Positions 16,609-25,251 of a DNA stretch of 64,000 nt are shown here, in pieces. Each line of letters starts with the position of its first letter. Within the stretch, counting starts at the first letter, position 1. Made by a program: the position numbers and the translations under genes. Source of the stretch: CAZSLI01 sp964607705 (GTDB lineage: Bacteria; Actinomycetota; Coriobacteriia; Anaerosomatales; PHET01); the NCBI GenBank assembly GCA_964607705.1, contig CAZSLI010000007.1, positions 44,687 through 108,686 on the forward strand, written 5' to 3'. The notes under the pieces were generated by a model. It worked only from the letters and a program-made list of their open reading frames with translations. It ran no database searches and was not told the DNA's origin.

Positions 16609-17868
16609 ATGCGACCCGTCACACCCCGCGGATTCCGCGATGTACTGCCCGAGGAGGCCGCCGAGCGAGAGGTGCTCGTCGGCCGGCTAGCGTTCGCACT
16701 GTCCGCATGGGGCTACGAGCCCGTCGAGACCCCGGCGGTCGAGCGGCTCGATACGCTCGAGTCGGCCGCAGGGCCGCTCGAGGGCACCGCCTTCCGGCTG
16801 ATCGACCTCGACGGCCGGCTGCTCGCGCTGCGTCCCGATCTCACCTTGCCCACAGCCCGCCTGATCGCTTCGCGCCTTGCCGAGGAGCTCGGCCCGCACC
16901 GCCTCCGTTACTGCGGCCCGGCGTTCCGCGAGCACGAGTCGCTCCGCGGCCAGCTGAGGCAGTTCACGCAGGCCGGCATCGAACTCGTCGGCGCAAGCGG
17001 CCCAGCGGCGGATGCCGAGGTCATCGCGCTCGTCGTTGAGTCTCTCCGCGCTGCCGGGCTGCCGCGCTTCTCGGTGGCGGTAGGGTCGGTGGCGGTCTTC
17101 TCGGCGATCGTCGAGTCGGCCGGTATGCCGCGCGCGTGGGGCGAGGCGGTGGTCGCTGCCGCACACGGACGCAACCTGGTCGAACTCGACCGCTTGGCCG
17201 GCGAGCCGGGAGTCGCGCCTCAGGCTGCCCGCGCGCTCACAGCAGTGCCGCGTATCCGGGGAGGCGCCGAGGCGATCGCCGCTTGCCGGGAGGCCGCCGA
17301 GGGATGCGACGCAGACCCGGCACTCGATGCCCTCGAAGAGACGCTCTCGCTGCTCGCGAGCGCCGACGCGGCCGAGCCGGTCGTCGTGGATTTCTCGGTC
17401 ATGCGGAGCTTCGACTACTACACGGGCATGGTCATCGAGGCCTACGCGCCCGGTGTCGGCGTTCCCATCGGTGGCGGCGGTCGCTACGACGGCGTGCTCT
17501 CGCGCTTCGGCCTCGACGCGCCCGCAGCCGGTTTCGCGCTCGGCCTCGAGCGCCTCTCCATCGCGCTGCTCGAGCAGGAGGCACCGCCGTCCACGAGGCC
17601 GCTCGACGCGGTGCTGGGTGGCGAGCCGGGCGATGCGCTCGCAGCCGCCCGACGGCTGCGGTCCGCGGGCTGGCGCGTCACGCTTTCAGAGCGGACCGGC
17701 CTCGAGCTCGTCCGCGAGGCCGATCGCCGAGGAGCCGCCGAGGCGCTGCTGGCGACGACCGACGCTATCATCCGGCTCGACCGGGCGGGCGAGCGCGCTC
17801 TGCCACTGGCCGACCCGCTGCCGTACGCCCCGACCACCTCGTGGGCCGAAGCCGGTGATGCATCATGA
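16609..17868 (+). CDS. hisZ: ATP phosphoribosyltransferase regulatory subunit
   Basis: Histidyl-tRNA synthetase paralogue that binds and activates the short form of HisG and mediates histidine feedback. 419 residues. Class II synthetase motifs are visible (PRGFRDVLP, LRPDLTLPTARLIA, RYCGPAFREHE, SFDYYTGMVIEAY, GGGRYDGVL) but the anticodon-binding part is replaced by a divergent C-terminal domain, and the context next to a short hisG settles HisZ over HisS. GGAGG at 16597-16601 gives the start. It is the first gene of the histidine operon; its stop overlaps hisG. Confidence 0.92.
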   Translation: MRPVTPRGFRDVLPEEAAEREVLVGRLAFALSAWGYEPVETPAVERLDTLESAAGPLEGTAFRLIDLDGRLLALRPDLTLPTARLIASRLAEELGPHRLRYCGPAFREHESLRGQLRQFTQAGIELVGASGPAADAEVIALVVESLRAAGLPRFSVAVGSVAVFSAIVESAGMPRAWGEAVVAAAHGRNLVELDRLAGEPGVAPQAARALTAVPRIRGGAEAIAACREAAEGCDADPALDALEETLSLLASADAAEPVVVDFSVMRSFDYYTGMVIEAYAPGVGVPIGGGGRYDGVLSRFGLDAPAAGFALGLERLSIALLEQEAPPSTRPLDAVLGGEPGDALAAARRLRSAGWRVTLSERTGLELVREADRRGAAEALLATTDAIIRLDRAGERALPLADPLPYAPTTSWAEAGDAS

Positions 17869-18575
17869 TCGCGCTAGGTACGGGCGCCGAGCAGCGCGGC
17901 CTGCGAATCGCGGTTCCCAAGGGCGCGCTGTTCTCGGACAGTGTCCGTCTCTTGGGGGAGGCCGGCCTCGACGTCACGGGCCTTCAGAACCCGGGGCGTC
18001 AGCTCATCATCAAGACAGCGGACGCCGAGTTCATCATCGCCAAGCCGACCGACGTGCCCGTATACGTCGCCTACGGTGGCGCGGACTGCGGGATCGCAGG
18101 CCGAGACGTGCTCGTCGAGGCGGACCTCGAGGTCGCGGAGCTGGTGGATCTCGGCTTCGGCGGTTGCCGGTTCGTGGTCGCTGAGGCCCAAGACACCGCC
18201 GGCGAGGTGAGCGAACGTGCTCGTCACACGGGCGTGGTGCGGGTCGCGACCAAGTACCCGCGAATCGCGCAGCGCCACTTCGACGAGCGTGGCATCCAGG
18301 TGGAGATCGTGAAGCTCAACGGCAATATCGAGCTCGCGCCGCTCATCGGCATCGCGGATGTCATCGTCGACATCACGGCGACGGGGACGACACTGCGCGA
18401 GAACCGGCTGCGGATCGTCGACGAGGTCCTGCCGAGCACCGCGCGCTTCGTGGCCAATCCGGCCGCGCTGCGAACCGACTCGCGTGTCACCGCGCTCGCC
18501 GACGCGTTGTCGGAGCTGTCGGTAGAATCGTTCGAGGCGGGCGAGGGGCCCGCCGGTACTCAGGGAGACGAGTGA
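17865..18575 (+). CDS. hisG: ATP phosphoribosyltransferase, short-form catalytic subunit
   Basis: First committed step of histidine synthesis: ATP plus PRPP to phosphoribosyl-ATP. 236 residues, the short HisG_S form that lacks the ~80-residue regulatory ACT-like domain and therefore needs HisZ, which is encoded just upstream with an ATGA overlap. Motifs: LRIAVPKGALF, ADCGIAGRDVL, VATKYPRIAQRHF, and the PRPP loop ADVIVDITATGTTL. The tail after about residue 215 is a poorly conserved acidic stretch. Confidence 0.96.
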   Translation: MIALGTGAEQRGLRIAVPKGALFSDSVRLLGEAGLDVTGLQNPGRQLIIKTADAEFIIAKPTDVPVYVAYGGADCGIAGRDVLVEADLEVAELVDLGFGGCRFVVAEAQDTAGEVSERARHTGVVRVATKYPRIAQRHFDERGIQVEIVKLNGNIELAPLIGIADVIVDITATGTTLRENRLRIVDEVLPSTARFVANPAALRTDSRVTALADALSELSVESFEAGEGPAGTQGDE

Positions 18576-19927
18576 TACCAATGATGCGACGCATAGTGCT
18601 CGAGCCGGGCCAGCGCCTTACGGAAGCCGACCTCGCGCGCAGCGGGGGAGTGGATGCCGAGATCCTCGGCGTCGCGGCGAAGATCGTCGATGATGTGCGC
18701 CGCCGAGGAGACGCGGCGGTGCGTGAGCTCACTTCGCAGCTCGATAGGGTGGACCTTGCCGACTACCGCGTCACCGAGGCCGAGATAGAGGCCGCGGTCG
18801 AGGAGTGTGACGAGGAGTTCCTCGACGCCATTGCGACCGCTGCCGGAGCCATCGAGGATTTCCACCGACGCCAGTTGCCGCAGAGCTGGTTCACGGCGCA
18901 GGAAGGCGGCGTGTTCCTCGGCCAGAAGGTCACGCCTCTTACGCGGGTCGGCATCTACGTGCCCGGCGGCCGCGCTCGCTACCCCTCCAGCGTGCTCATG
19001 AACGCCATCCCCGCCTTCGTTGCGGGTGTCGAAGAGGTTGCGATGGTCGTGCCGCCCGCAGCGGATGGCAGCGTGAACCCGTACACGCTCGCGGCGGCGG
19101 CCCAGGCCGGCGTCACCGAGATGTACAAGGTCGGCGGAGCGCAGGCGGTCGCCGCGCTCGCCTACGGCACCGACACCGTCCCGCGTGTCGACAAGATCGT
19201 CGGCCCGGGGAACGCGTACGTCACTGCAGCCAAGAAGCTCGTGATGGGCGATGTGGGGATCGACATGCTCGCCGGTCCCAGCGAAGTCCTCGTGCTCGCC
19301 GACGAGACGGCCGTCCCGGCCTTCGTGGCGATCGACCTGATGGCGCAGGCGGAGCACGACCCGCGCGCCGCGACCTATCTCGTCACGACGGACCCCGAGC
19401 TCCCGCTGCTCGTTGAAGAAGCGCTCAAGGTGCTGCTGGAGGAGTCGCCCCGCGGCGAGATCACGGCCCGCTCGCTCACAGACAATGGAGTCGTCATCAT
19501 CTGCCCGGACGTCGTCGCGGCGCTCGACACCGCCGACCTCATCGCGCCCGAGCACCTCGAGATACAGATGGCCGACCCCTATGAGCTCCTCGGCAGCATA
19601 CGGAACGCGGGCGCCATCTTCCTGGGTCCCTGGACGCCGGAGAGCGTGGGCGACTACGTGGCCGGGCCGAACCACGTGCTGCCCACGGGCGGCACGGCGC
19701 GCTTCAGCAGTCCACTGTCGGTCGACGACTTCGTGAAGAAGTCGAGCGTCATCGGCTACAGCTTCGAGGCGCTCGAGATGGACGGTCCCACGGTGCTTGA
19801 GATCGCCGACAAGGAGGGCCTCTGGGCGCACGGGCGGGCGGTCTCGCTCAGACTCGACGCGCTCGAAGACGCCCGTCTCGATGCCGAGCTGGATGACGCG
19901 TTCGGCGATGCCGAGGAGCGGAGCTGA
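18572..19927 (+). CDS. hisD: Histidinol dehydrogenase
   Basis: Zn-dependent two-step NAD oxidation of L-histidinol to L-histidine, the last step of the pathway. 451 residues. Motifs: GIYVPGGRARYPSSVLM, DKIVGPGNAYVTAAK, GPSEVLVLAD, AEHDPRA, APEHLEI, GPNHVLPTGG, and DFVKKSSV. The GTG at 18572 overlaps the hisG stop (GTGA) and has AGGGAG just upstream; ATG 18581 or 18584 are close alternatives. Confidence 0.96.
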   Translation: MIPMMRRIVLEPGQRLTEADLARSGGVDAEILGVAAKIVDDVRRRGDAAVRELTSQLDRVDLADYRVTEAEIEAAVEECDEEFLDAIATAAGAIEDFHRRQLPQSWFTAQEGGVFLGQKVTPLTRVGIYVPGGRARYPSSVLMNAIPAFVAGVEEVAMVVPPAADGSVNPYTLAAAAQAGVTEMYKVGGAQAVAALAYGTDTVPRVDKIVGPGNAYVTAAKKLVMGDVGIDMLAGPSEVLVLADETAVPAFVAIDLMAQAEHDPRAATYLVTTDPELPLLVEEALKVLLEESPRGEITARSLTDNGVVIICPDVVAALDTADLIAPEHLEIQMADPYELLGSIRNAGAIFLGPWTPESVGDYVAGPNHVLPTGGTARFSSPLSVDDFVKKSSVIGYSFEALEMDGPTVLEIADKEGLWAHGRAVSLRLDALEDARLDAELDDAFGDAEERS

Positions 19928-19928
19928 T

Positions 19929-21041
19929 ATGCAAGGATTCCGCCCGCCCCGCAGAGAGCTCGAGGGACTCGTCGCCTACGACGCCAAGGAAGTGCGCGCC
20001 GACGTCATCCTCGCGAGCAACGAGAACCCCGGCAACCTGCCCGGCGAAGTGCTCTCCAAGATCGCCGAGCGCATCCACGACTTCCGCTTCAACCGCTATC
20101 CCGACCCGACTGCCACGGAGCTGCGGCGCCTGATCGCCGAGGCGAACGGGCTCGAGCCGGAGAACGTGCTGGTGGGCAATGGCGGCGACGAGCTGATCTT
20201 CGATCTGCTGCTGGCGTGGGGCGGTCCCGGGCGCACGCTGCTCGATACGCCGCCGACCTTCTCGATGTACGGCATCGACGCCGAATCGACCGGCACGCGC
20301 TACGTGACGGTTCCTCGGCTGGCCGACTTCTCGGTGAACGAGGCGACCGTTCTCGAGCGCGTGCGGCAGGGCGACATCGACATCGTCATCCTGGCGAACC
20401 CGAACAACCCGACCGGCGGACTGTGTGACGAGTCGTTCCTCATCGAGCTGCTCGAGTCGACCGACGCGATCGTCATGATCGACGAAGCGTACTTCGAGTT
20501 CAGCCGCCACACGATGCGGCCGCACATGACGCGCCACAAGAACCTCGTGCTCCTGCGCACCTTCTCCAAGGCGTTCTCGCTGGCGGGACTGCGCATCGGC
20601 TATCTGCTCGGCGACCCCGAAGTGGTGCTCGAGCTGATGAAGGTGCGGCAACCGTATTCGGTGGACTCGTTCTCGCAGATGGTTGCCGGGCTCGTCTTCC
20701 GCGAGCGAATGGTCTTCGAGCAGGCGATCTACGACATCGTCCGGGGCCGTGACCAGATCATCCACGGGCTCTCGATCATGCACGGTGTCGAGGTCTTCCC
20801 GAGCGAGGCGAACTTCGTTCTGTTCCGCGTCGAGCACGCCTCGGCGCTCTGGCGAGACCTGCTGCACAACTACTCGGTGCTCGTGCGCGACTTCTCTCGT
20901 TCGCCCGGCCTTCAGGATTGCCTGAGGGTCACGGTGGGCACTCCGGAGGAGAACCGTCGGTTCCTGGAGGCCATGGACGAACTGCTTATGAGCCGCCGCG
21001 CGCACGAGGTACTCGACGACCAGGCGCGCAGCGCGCAGTAG
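19929..21041 (+). CDS. hisC: Histidinol-phosphate aminotransferase
   Basis: Fold type I PLP enzyme converting imidazole-acetol phosphate and glutamate to histidinol phosphate. 370 residues. Motifs: ASNENPGNLP, RYPDPTATELRRLIA, GNGGDELI, NPNNPTGG, DEAYFEF, and the PLP lysine in TFSKAFSLAGLRIGY. The ATG follows the hisD stop by one base. Aromatic aminotransferase side activity is common in this family, but the position inside the his operon makes HisC the main role. Confidence 0.95.
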   Translation: MQGFRPPRRELEGLVAYDAKEVRADVILASNENPGNLPGEVLSKIAERIHDFRFNRYPDPTATELRRLIAEANGLEPENVLVGNGGDELIFDLLLAWGGPGRTLLDTPPTFSMYGIDAESTGTRYVTVPRLADFSVNEATVLERVRQGDIDIVILANPNNPTGGLCDESFLIELLESTDAIVMIDEAYFEFSRHTMRPHMTRHKNLVLLRTFSKAFSLAGLRIGYLLGDPEVVLELMKVRQPYSVDSFSQMVAGLVFRERMVFEQAIYDIVRGRDQIIHGLSIMHGVEVFPSEANFVLFRVEHASALWRDLLHNYSVLVRDFSRSPGLQDCLRVTVGTPEENRRFLEAMDELLMSRRAHEVLDDQARSAQ

Positions 21042-21059
21042 GCGAAGAAGGGACTGACG

Positions 21060-21647
21060 ATGGGACGAAGTGCCCGCATCACGCGCACAACCGGCGAGAC
21101 CGACATCACGGTAGAGATCGATCTCGACGGAGACGGCCGGACCCAGGTCGGCACCGGAGTGCCGTTCTTCGACCACATGCTCGACGCGTTCGGCAGGCAC
21201 GGGCTGTTCGACCTCACCGTGGCGGCGACAGGCGACCTTGCCGTGGACGCGCACCACACGGTCGAGGACGTGGGCATCGTTCTCGGGCAGTGCCTCGCCG
21301 AGGCGCTCGGCGACAAGCGCGGCATCGCGCGCTTCGGCTCGGCGGTCGTGCCGATGGACGAAGCGCTGGTCCTCTCGGCGGTCGATGTCTCGGGGCGCGG
21401 TCAGCTCCACTACGCTGTCGATCTGCCCATCGAGATCATCGGGACGTTCGACACCACGCTCGCCAAGGAGTTCCTCATCGCGCTCGCGACCAACGCGGGG
21501 GTGACGCTCCACGTCCGTTCTCTGGCGGGCGATAACAGCCACCACATCATCGAGGCGGCGTTCAAGGCGGCCGCCCGCGCGCTGCGAGACGCGCTTGCGC
21601 TTGACGCTCGCGTGACCGGCGTGCCGAGCACGAAGGGCACTCTGTGA
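21060..21647 (+). CDS. hisB: Imidazoleglycerol-phosphate dehydratase
   Basis: Mn-dependent dehydration of imidazoleglycerol phosphate to imidazole-acetol phosphate. 195 residues, the monofunctional form without the fused histidinol phosphatase of enterobacteria. Metal-binding His/Glu motifs FFDHMLDAFGRHG, AHHTVEDVGIVLG and SHHIIEAAFKAAARAL are intact. A separate histidinol phosphatase is not seen in this operon and must be elsewhere. GAAGAAGGGA precedes the start. Confidence 0.97.
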   Translation: MGRSARITRTTGETDITVEIDLDGDGRTQVGTGVPFFDHMLDAFGRHGLFDLTVAATGDLAVDAHHTVEDVGIVLGQCLAEALGDKRGIARFGSAVVPMDEALVLSAVDVSGRGQLHYAVDLPIEIIGTFDTTLAKEFLIALATNAGVTLHVRSLAGDNSHHIIEAAFKAAARALRDALALDARVTGVPSTKGTL

Positions 21648-22264
21648 TCGCGATCGTCGACTACAAGATGGGCAACCTGCGCAGCGTCCAGAAGGGCTTC
21701 GAGCACGCGGGCGTCACCGACGTCGTCGTGACCGACGACCCGGAGGTGCTCGAGCGCGCCGACGGCATCGTGCTGCCGGGCGTGGGAGCGTTCCGCGATG
21801 CGGCGGCGAACCTGCGCGAGAGCGGTGTCGAGCCCGTGCTGCGCCACCGGGTGGGCCACGGCACGCCGTTCCTCGGCATCTGCCTGGGGCTGCAGTTGCT
21901 GGCCGAAGTCGGCTACGAGGACGGGGAGTGGGCGGGCCTCGGGCTCGTGCCTGGCACCTGCGAGCGGCTGCCCGGGGGCGTCAAGATCCCGCACATCGGC
22001 TGGAACACCGTCGAGTATCCCCGCGACAGCGCTCTGTTCGACGGCATCGCCGAGTCCACCGCGTTCTACTTCGTGCACAGCTACCGGCTCGTGCCGCGAG
22101 ACGATCACGCCGTGATCGGGTCCACCGAGTACGGCGTGCGCTTCGCGGCCGCCGTGCAGAACGACAACGTCTACGCGGTGCAGTTCCACCCCGAGAAGTC
22201 CTCGGCGGCAGGACTGCGGCTGCTCGCCAACTTCGGGCGCATCGTGGAAGGGGCGCGCGCGTGA
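21644..22264 (+). CDS. hisH: Imidazole glycerol phosphate synthase, glutaminase subunit
   Basis: Class I (triad) glutamine amidotransferase that feeds ammonia to HisF. 206 residues. Nucleophile Cys in FLGICLGLQLL, and the His/Glu pair in VQFHPEKSS. The N-terminal IVDYKMGNLRSV and GVGAFRDA are typical of HisH. The GTG start overlaps the hisB stop, and the gene's own stop overlaps the hisA start, so expression is tightly coupled. Confidence 0.97.
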   Translation: MIAIVDYKMGNLRSVQKGFEHAGVTDVVVTDDPEVLERADGIVLPGVGAFRDAAANLRESGVEPVLRHRVGHGTPFLGICLGLQLLAEVGYEDGEWAGLGLVPGTCERLPGGVKIPHIGWNTVEYPRDSALFDGIAESTAFYFVHSYRLVPRDDHAVIGSTEYGVRFAAAVQNDNVYAVQFHPEKSSAAGLRLLANFGRIVEGARA

Positions 22265-22995
22265 TCGTCTTTCCCGCCATCGATATCCTCGGCCGCCGTG
22301 CGGTTCGGCTCGCTCAGGGCGACTATGAGCGCGTGACCGTCTACAACGAGGACCCCGTCGCGCAGGCCCGCAGCTTCGCCGAGGACGGCGCCGAGTGGAT
22401 CCACGTCGTGGACCTCGACGGTGCACGCAGCGGTACGCCCGGCAACATCGAGGTCGTCGAGCGCATCGCTCGCGAGGTCGGCCTCCCGGTGCAAACGGGC
22501 GGCGGCATCCGTACGCTCGAGACGATGCAGCGGCTGGCCGACGCCGGCGTGAGCCGCATGGTGCTCGGCACGAAACTGGCGACCGACCAGGGGTTCGTGC
22601 GCGAGGCGGTTGCGCGCTTCGGCAGCGAAGGCGTGGTCGCTGGTGTCGACGCACGTGACGGCATGGTCGCGGTAGAGGGTTGGCGCGAGGGAACAGCCAC
22701 GCCGGCCGCCGTGCTCGTGGCCGAGCTGCGCGACCTCGGCATACGCCACCTCGTCTACACCGACATCAGCCGCGACGGCATGCGCACCGGCATCGACATC
22801 GACGGCTACGAGTCCATCGCCGAGACCGCGGGCTTTCCCGTGATCGCCAGCGGGGGAGTGTCGACCCTCGATGACTTCCGCGAGCTGGCGGCGCTCGGGC
22901 CCGACACGGTGGAGGGCGCCATCACCGGACGCGCGCTCTACGAGGGTGCGTTCAAGCTGCGCCACGCCATCCGCGCCGCGCGCGGGGAGTACTAG
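22261..22995 (+). CDS. hisA: ProFAR isomerase
   Basis: Amadori isomerisation of ProFAR to PRFAR. 244-residue TIM barrel. Motifs: FPAIDILGRRAVRLAQGDY with the catalytic Asp, HVVDLDGARSG, GGGIRTLE, VAGVDARDG, and TDISRDGM with the second catalytic Asp. GTG start overlapping the hisH stop. In many actinobacteria this gene is the bifunctional PriA; here a separate trpF exists at 34412, so a single HisA activity is expected, though PriA-like ability is not excluded. Confidence 0.96.
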   Translation: MIVFPAIDILGRRAVRLAQGDYERVTVYNEDPVAQARSFAEDGAEWIHVVDLDGARSGTPGNIEVVERIAREVGLPVQTGGGIRTLETMQRLADAGVSRMVLGTKLATDQGFVREAVARFGSEGVVAGVDARDGMVAVEGWREGTATPAAVLVAELRDLGIRHLVYTDISRDGMRTGIDIDGYESIAETAGFPVIASGGVSTLDDFRELAALGPDTVEGAITGRALYEGAFKLRHAIRAARGEY

Positions 22996-22998
22996 CCC

Positions 22999-23766
22999 AT
23001 GCTCATGAAGCGCGTCATACCCTGCCTCGACGTCCACGAGGGCCGCGTCGTCAAAGGTGTCAACTTCGTGAACCTTCGCGATGCCGGCGACCCCGTGGAG
23101 ATGGCCGCCGTCTACGACCAGGCCGGAGCCGACGAGGTCGTCTTCCTCGACATCACCGCCACGCACGAGGAACGCCCGCTGATGCTCGAGGTCGCGAGCC
23201 GCACCGCCGAGGAGTGCTTCATCCCCTATACGGTCGGGGGCGGCATGCGGAGCGCGGCCGACATCCGCGCGATGCTCTCGGCCGGCTGCGACAAGATCTC
23301 GATGAACTCGGCTGCGGTGGCCGCGCCGACACTCATCACCGAGACGAGCCGCATCTACGGGTCGCAGTGCATCGTCGTGGCGATCGACGCCCGCCGTGTG
23401 CCTGGATCGCGACCGGCACGCTGGGAAGTGTTCGTCTCGGGCGGACGCAAGAACACCGAGCTCGACGCGGTCGCCTGGGCCGAGGAAGCCGAACGCCTCG
23501 GCGCCGGCGAGATCCTGCTCACGAGCATGGACTGCGACGGCACCAAGGACGGCTTCGACATCGACCTCACCCGTGCGGTGACCGGCGCGCTCAACATCCC
23601 TGTCATCGCCAGCGGCGGTGCCGGCCAGCTCGACCACTTCCCCGAGGTGGTCATCGAGGCCGACGCCGATGCGGTGCTCGCGGCGAGCGTCTTCCACTTC
23701 GGCGAGTTCACCGTGCGCCAAGTCAAGGAGCATATGGCGAAGGCCGGCGTGCCGGTGAGGCTCTGA
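22999..23766 (+). CDS. hisF: Imidazole glycerol phosphate synthase, cyclase subunit
   Basis: Uses ammonia from HisH to convert PRFAR to imidazole glycerol phosphate and AICAR. 255-residue TIM barrel with RVIPCLDVHEGRVVKG, VFLDITATHE, TVGGGMRS, GCDKISMNSAA, VVAIDARR, LLTSMDCDGTKDGFD (second catalytic Asp) and ASGGAG. An ATG three codons downstream (23005) is an equally possible start. It lies three bases after hisA. Confidence 0.97.
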   Translation: MLMKRVIPCLDVHEGRVVKGVNFVNLRDAGDPVEMAAVYDQAGADEVVFLDITATHEERPLMLEVASRTAEECFIPYTVGGGMRSAADIRAMLSAGCDKISMNSAAVAAPTLITETSRIYGSQCIVVAIDARRVPGSRPARWEVFVSGGRKNTELDAVAWAEEAERLGAGEILLTSMDCDGTKDGFDIDLTRAVTGALNIPVIASGGAGQLDHFPEVVIEADADAVLAASVFHFGEFTVRQVKEHMAKAGVPVRL

Positions 23767-23768
23767 CG

Positions 23769-24521
23769 ATGCCGGCGCCCAAGTCACCTGACATGTCCCA
23801 CTGGGACGAACGTTACGCCGACGGCGGCGCCCTCTGGGGCTACTTCCCGGCAGTGTCTGCCGAGGAGACGTGGTGGCGCCTGCGCGACACCGCGGCGAAC
23901 CGCGTGCTGGTCGCGGGGTGCGGCTACGGCCGCCACTGCGCCTACTTCGCGCGCCGGGGCTTTGACACCACCGGTCTCGACGCGTCTCGCACCGCCATCG
24001 ACCTCGCTCACGAGGCGGCGCGCGTTGACGGGCTCGAGATCGTGCTCGCATGCGCCTCAGCCACCCGCATGCCTTTCCCCGACGCTTCATTCGACGCCGT
24101 CTACGACCACGCGCTCCTCCATCACCTTAGTGCCGAGGACCGCGAGCGCGCCATCGACGAGTACCGCCGCGTCCTGCGGCCCAACGGGCTGCTCGTCGTG
24201 AGCGTCCTGTCGGTGGACGATCCGGATTTCGGCCTCGGTCCTGAGATGGAGCCGGGGACGTACCACGGCGCGGACGGCCGCCCCGAGCACTTCTTCGCGC
24301 CGGACGAGCTTGCCGCGCTGCTCGACGGCTTCGAGGTCGACTCGGTGATCCCCTTGAGCGAGCCTGCCGATGAGTGGCTCGACGAACCGCGCAGGTTCGT
24401 GCGCGCGGTCGCCCGCCGTCTGCCCGACCGCGAGCTCGCTGCCCGCGCGAGGGAGCGCCTGCCGCGGCTCGAGCGCGTCTGGGGGCCGCGTGCCGCTCGG
24501 CTCCGATCCCGGCGCCGATGA
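23769..24521 (+). CDS. SAM-dependent class I methyltransferase inside the his operon
   Basis: 250 residues. Rossmann-type methyltransferase: motif I VLVAGCGYGRHCAYFA, motif II acidic residue in TTGLDASRTAID, motif III region SATRMPFPDASFDAVYDHALLHHL, and YRRVLRPNGLLVVSVLSV. A TehB/UbiE-like fold with a C-terminal Arg-rich tail. It starts two bases after hisF and stands between hisF and hisI, both ordinary pathway genes, so it is cotranscribed with histidine synthesis. No known step of that pathway needs it; the substrate is unknown. Confidence 0.85.
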   Translation: MPAPKSPDMSHWDERYADGGALWGYFPAVSAEETWWRLRDTAANRVLVAGCGYGRHCAYFARRGFDTTGLDASRTAIDLAHEAARVDGLEIVLACASATRMPFPDASFDAVYDHALLHHLSAEDRERAIDEYRRVLRPNGLLVVSVLSVDDPDFGLGPEMEPGTYHGADGRPEHFFAPDELAALLDGFEVDSVIPLSEPADEWLDEPRRFVRAVARRLPDRELAARARERLPRLERVWGPRAARLRSRRR

Positions 24522-24548
24522 ACCGCACCTACCGCTAGAGGAGCGCCC

Positions 24549-24932
24549 ATGACCCACCGCGAACGTGACCTGCTCGGCGTTGACGAGTTCAAGTACGACG
24601 AGGCCGGACTCATCCCCGCCGTCGTGCAGGATGCCGACAGCGGCGACGTGCTGATGGTCGCCTACATGAACCGCGAGTCGCTCGTCGAGACGCTCGAGAC
24701 GGGCAAGACCTGGTTTTGGAGCCGTAGCCGCCAGAAGTACTGGATGAAGGGCGAGAGCAGCGGCCACACGCAGGAGGTGCGCGAGATACGCTACGACTGC
24801 GATGCCGACTGCCTGCTCGTCAGGGTCGTGCAGAACGGGCCGGGTGCCTGCCACACCAATGAGCGCACCTGCTTCTACCGTCGCCTCTATCCGGATGCAG
24901 TGTCGCTCGCGAAAGGCGGCTGCGATGAGTAA
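24549..24932 (+). CDS. hisI: Phosphoribosyl-AMP cyclohydrolase
   Basis: Zn/Mg-dependent ring opening of phosphoribosyl-AMP. 127 residues, a stand-alone HisI domain. Motifs: VLMVAYMNRESL, TWFWSRSRQKYWMKGESSG, the metal-binding DCDADCLLV, and GACHTNERTCFYR. Ends 8 bases inside hisE. In many bacteria HisI and HisE are one fused protein; here they are separate overlapping genes. Confidence 0.96.
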   Translation: MTHRERDLLGVDEFKYDEAGLIPAVVQDADSGDVLMVAYMNRESLVETLETGKTWFWSRSRQKYWMKGESSGHTQEVREIRYDCDADCLLVRVVQNGPGACHTNERTCFYRRLYPDAVSLAKGGCDE

Positions 24933-25224
24933 CGCCGAAAAGATCGGCCCCGTTCTAGGCGAGCTGTGGGCGACCATCGAGCAGCGTCGCGACGCCGACC
25001 CCGAGTCCAGCTACACCGCGAAGCTGCTGTCGGGCCACGAGGACAAGCTTCTCAAGAAGATCGGCGAGGAGGCCACCGAGGTGGTCATGGCCGCCAAAGA
25101 CGGCGACAACGACCAGCTGCGCTACGAGTCGGCCGATCTCGTCTACCACCTGCTGGTCACGCTGGCGCGCGCCGGGCTCAACCCCGACGACCTCGCCGAC
25201 GAGCTCGCCGCGCGCTTCAAGTAG
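24925..25224 (+). CDS. hisE: Phosphoribosyl-ATP pyrophosphatase
   Basis: Hydrolyses phosphoribosyl-ATP to phosphoribosyl-AMP, step 2 of the pathway. 99 residues of MazG-like all-alpha fold with SSYTAKLL, the metal-binding KKIGEEATEVVMAA and ESADLVYHLLV. It overlaps hisI by 8 bases and closes the operon. No clear terminator follows. Confidence 0.96.
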   Translation: MSNAEKIGPVLGELWATIEQRRDADPESSYTAKLLSGHEDKLLKKIGEEATEVVMAAKDGDNDQLRYESADLVYHLLVTLARAGLNPDDLADELAARFK

Positions 25225-25251
25225 CGCGGACTTAGGACCGATACCGCAAGC

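Noticed and set aside
22261..22995. Bifunctional PriA instead of HisA
   Set aside because: A separate, complete trpF is present at 34412; nothing in the sequence demands the double role.
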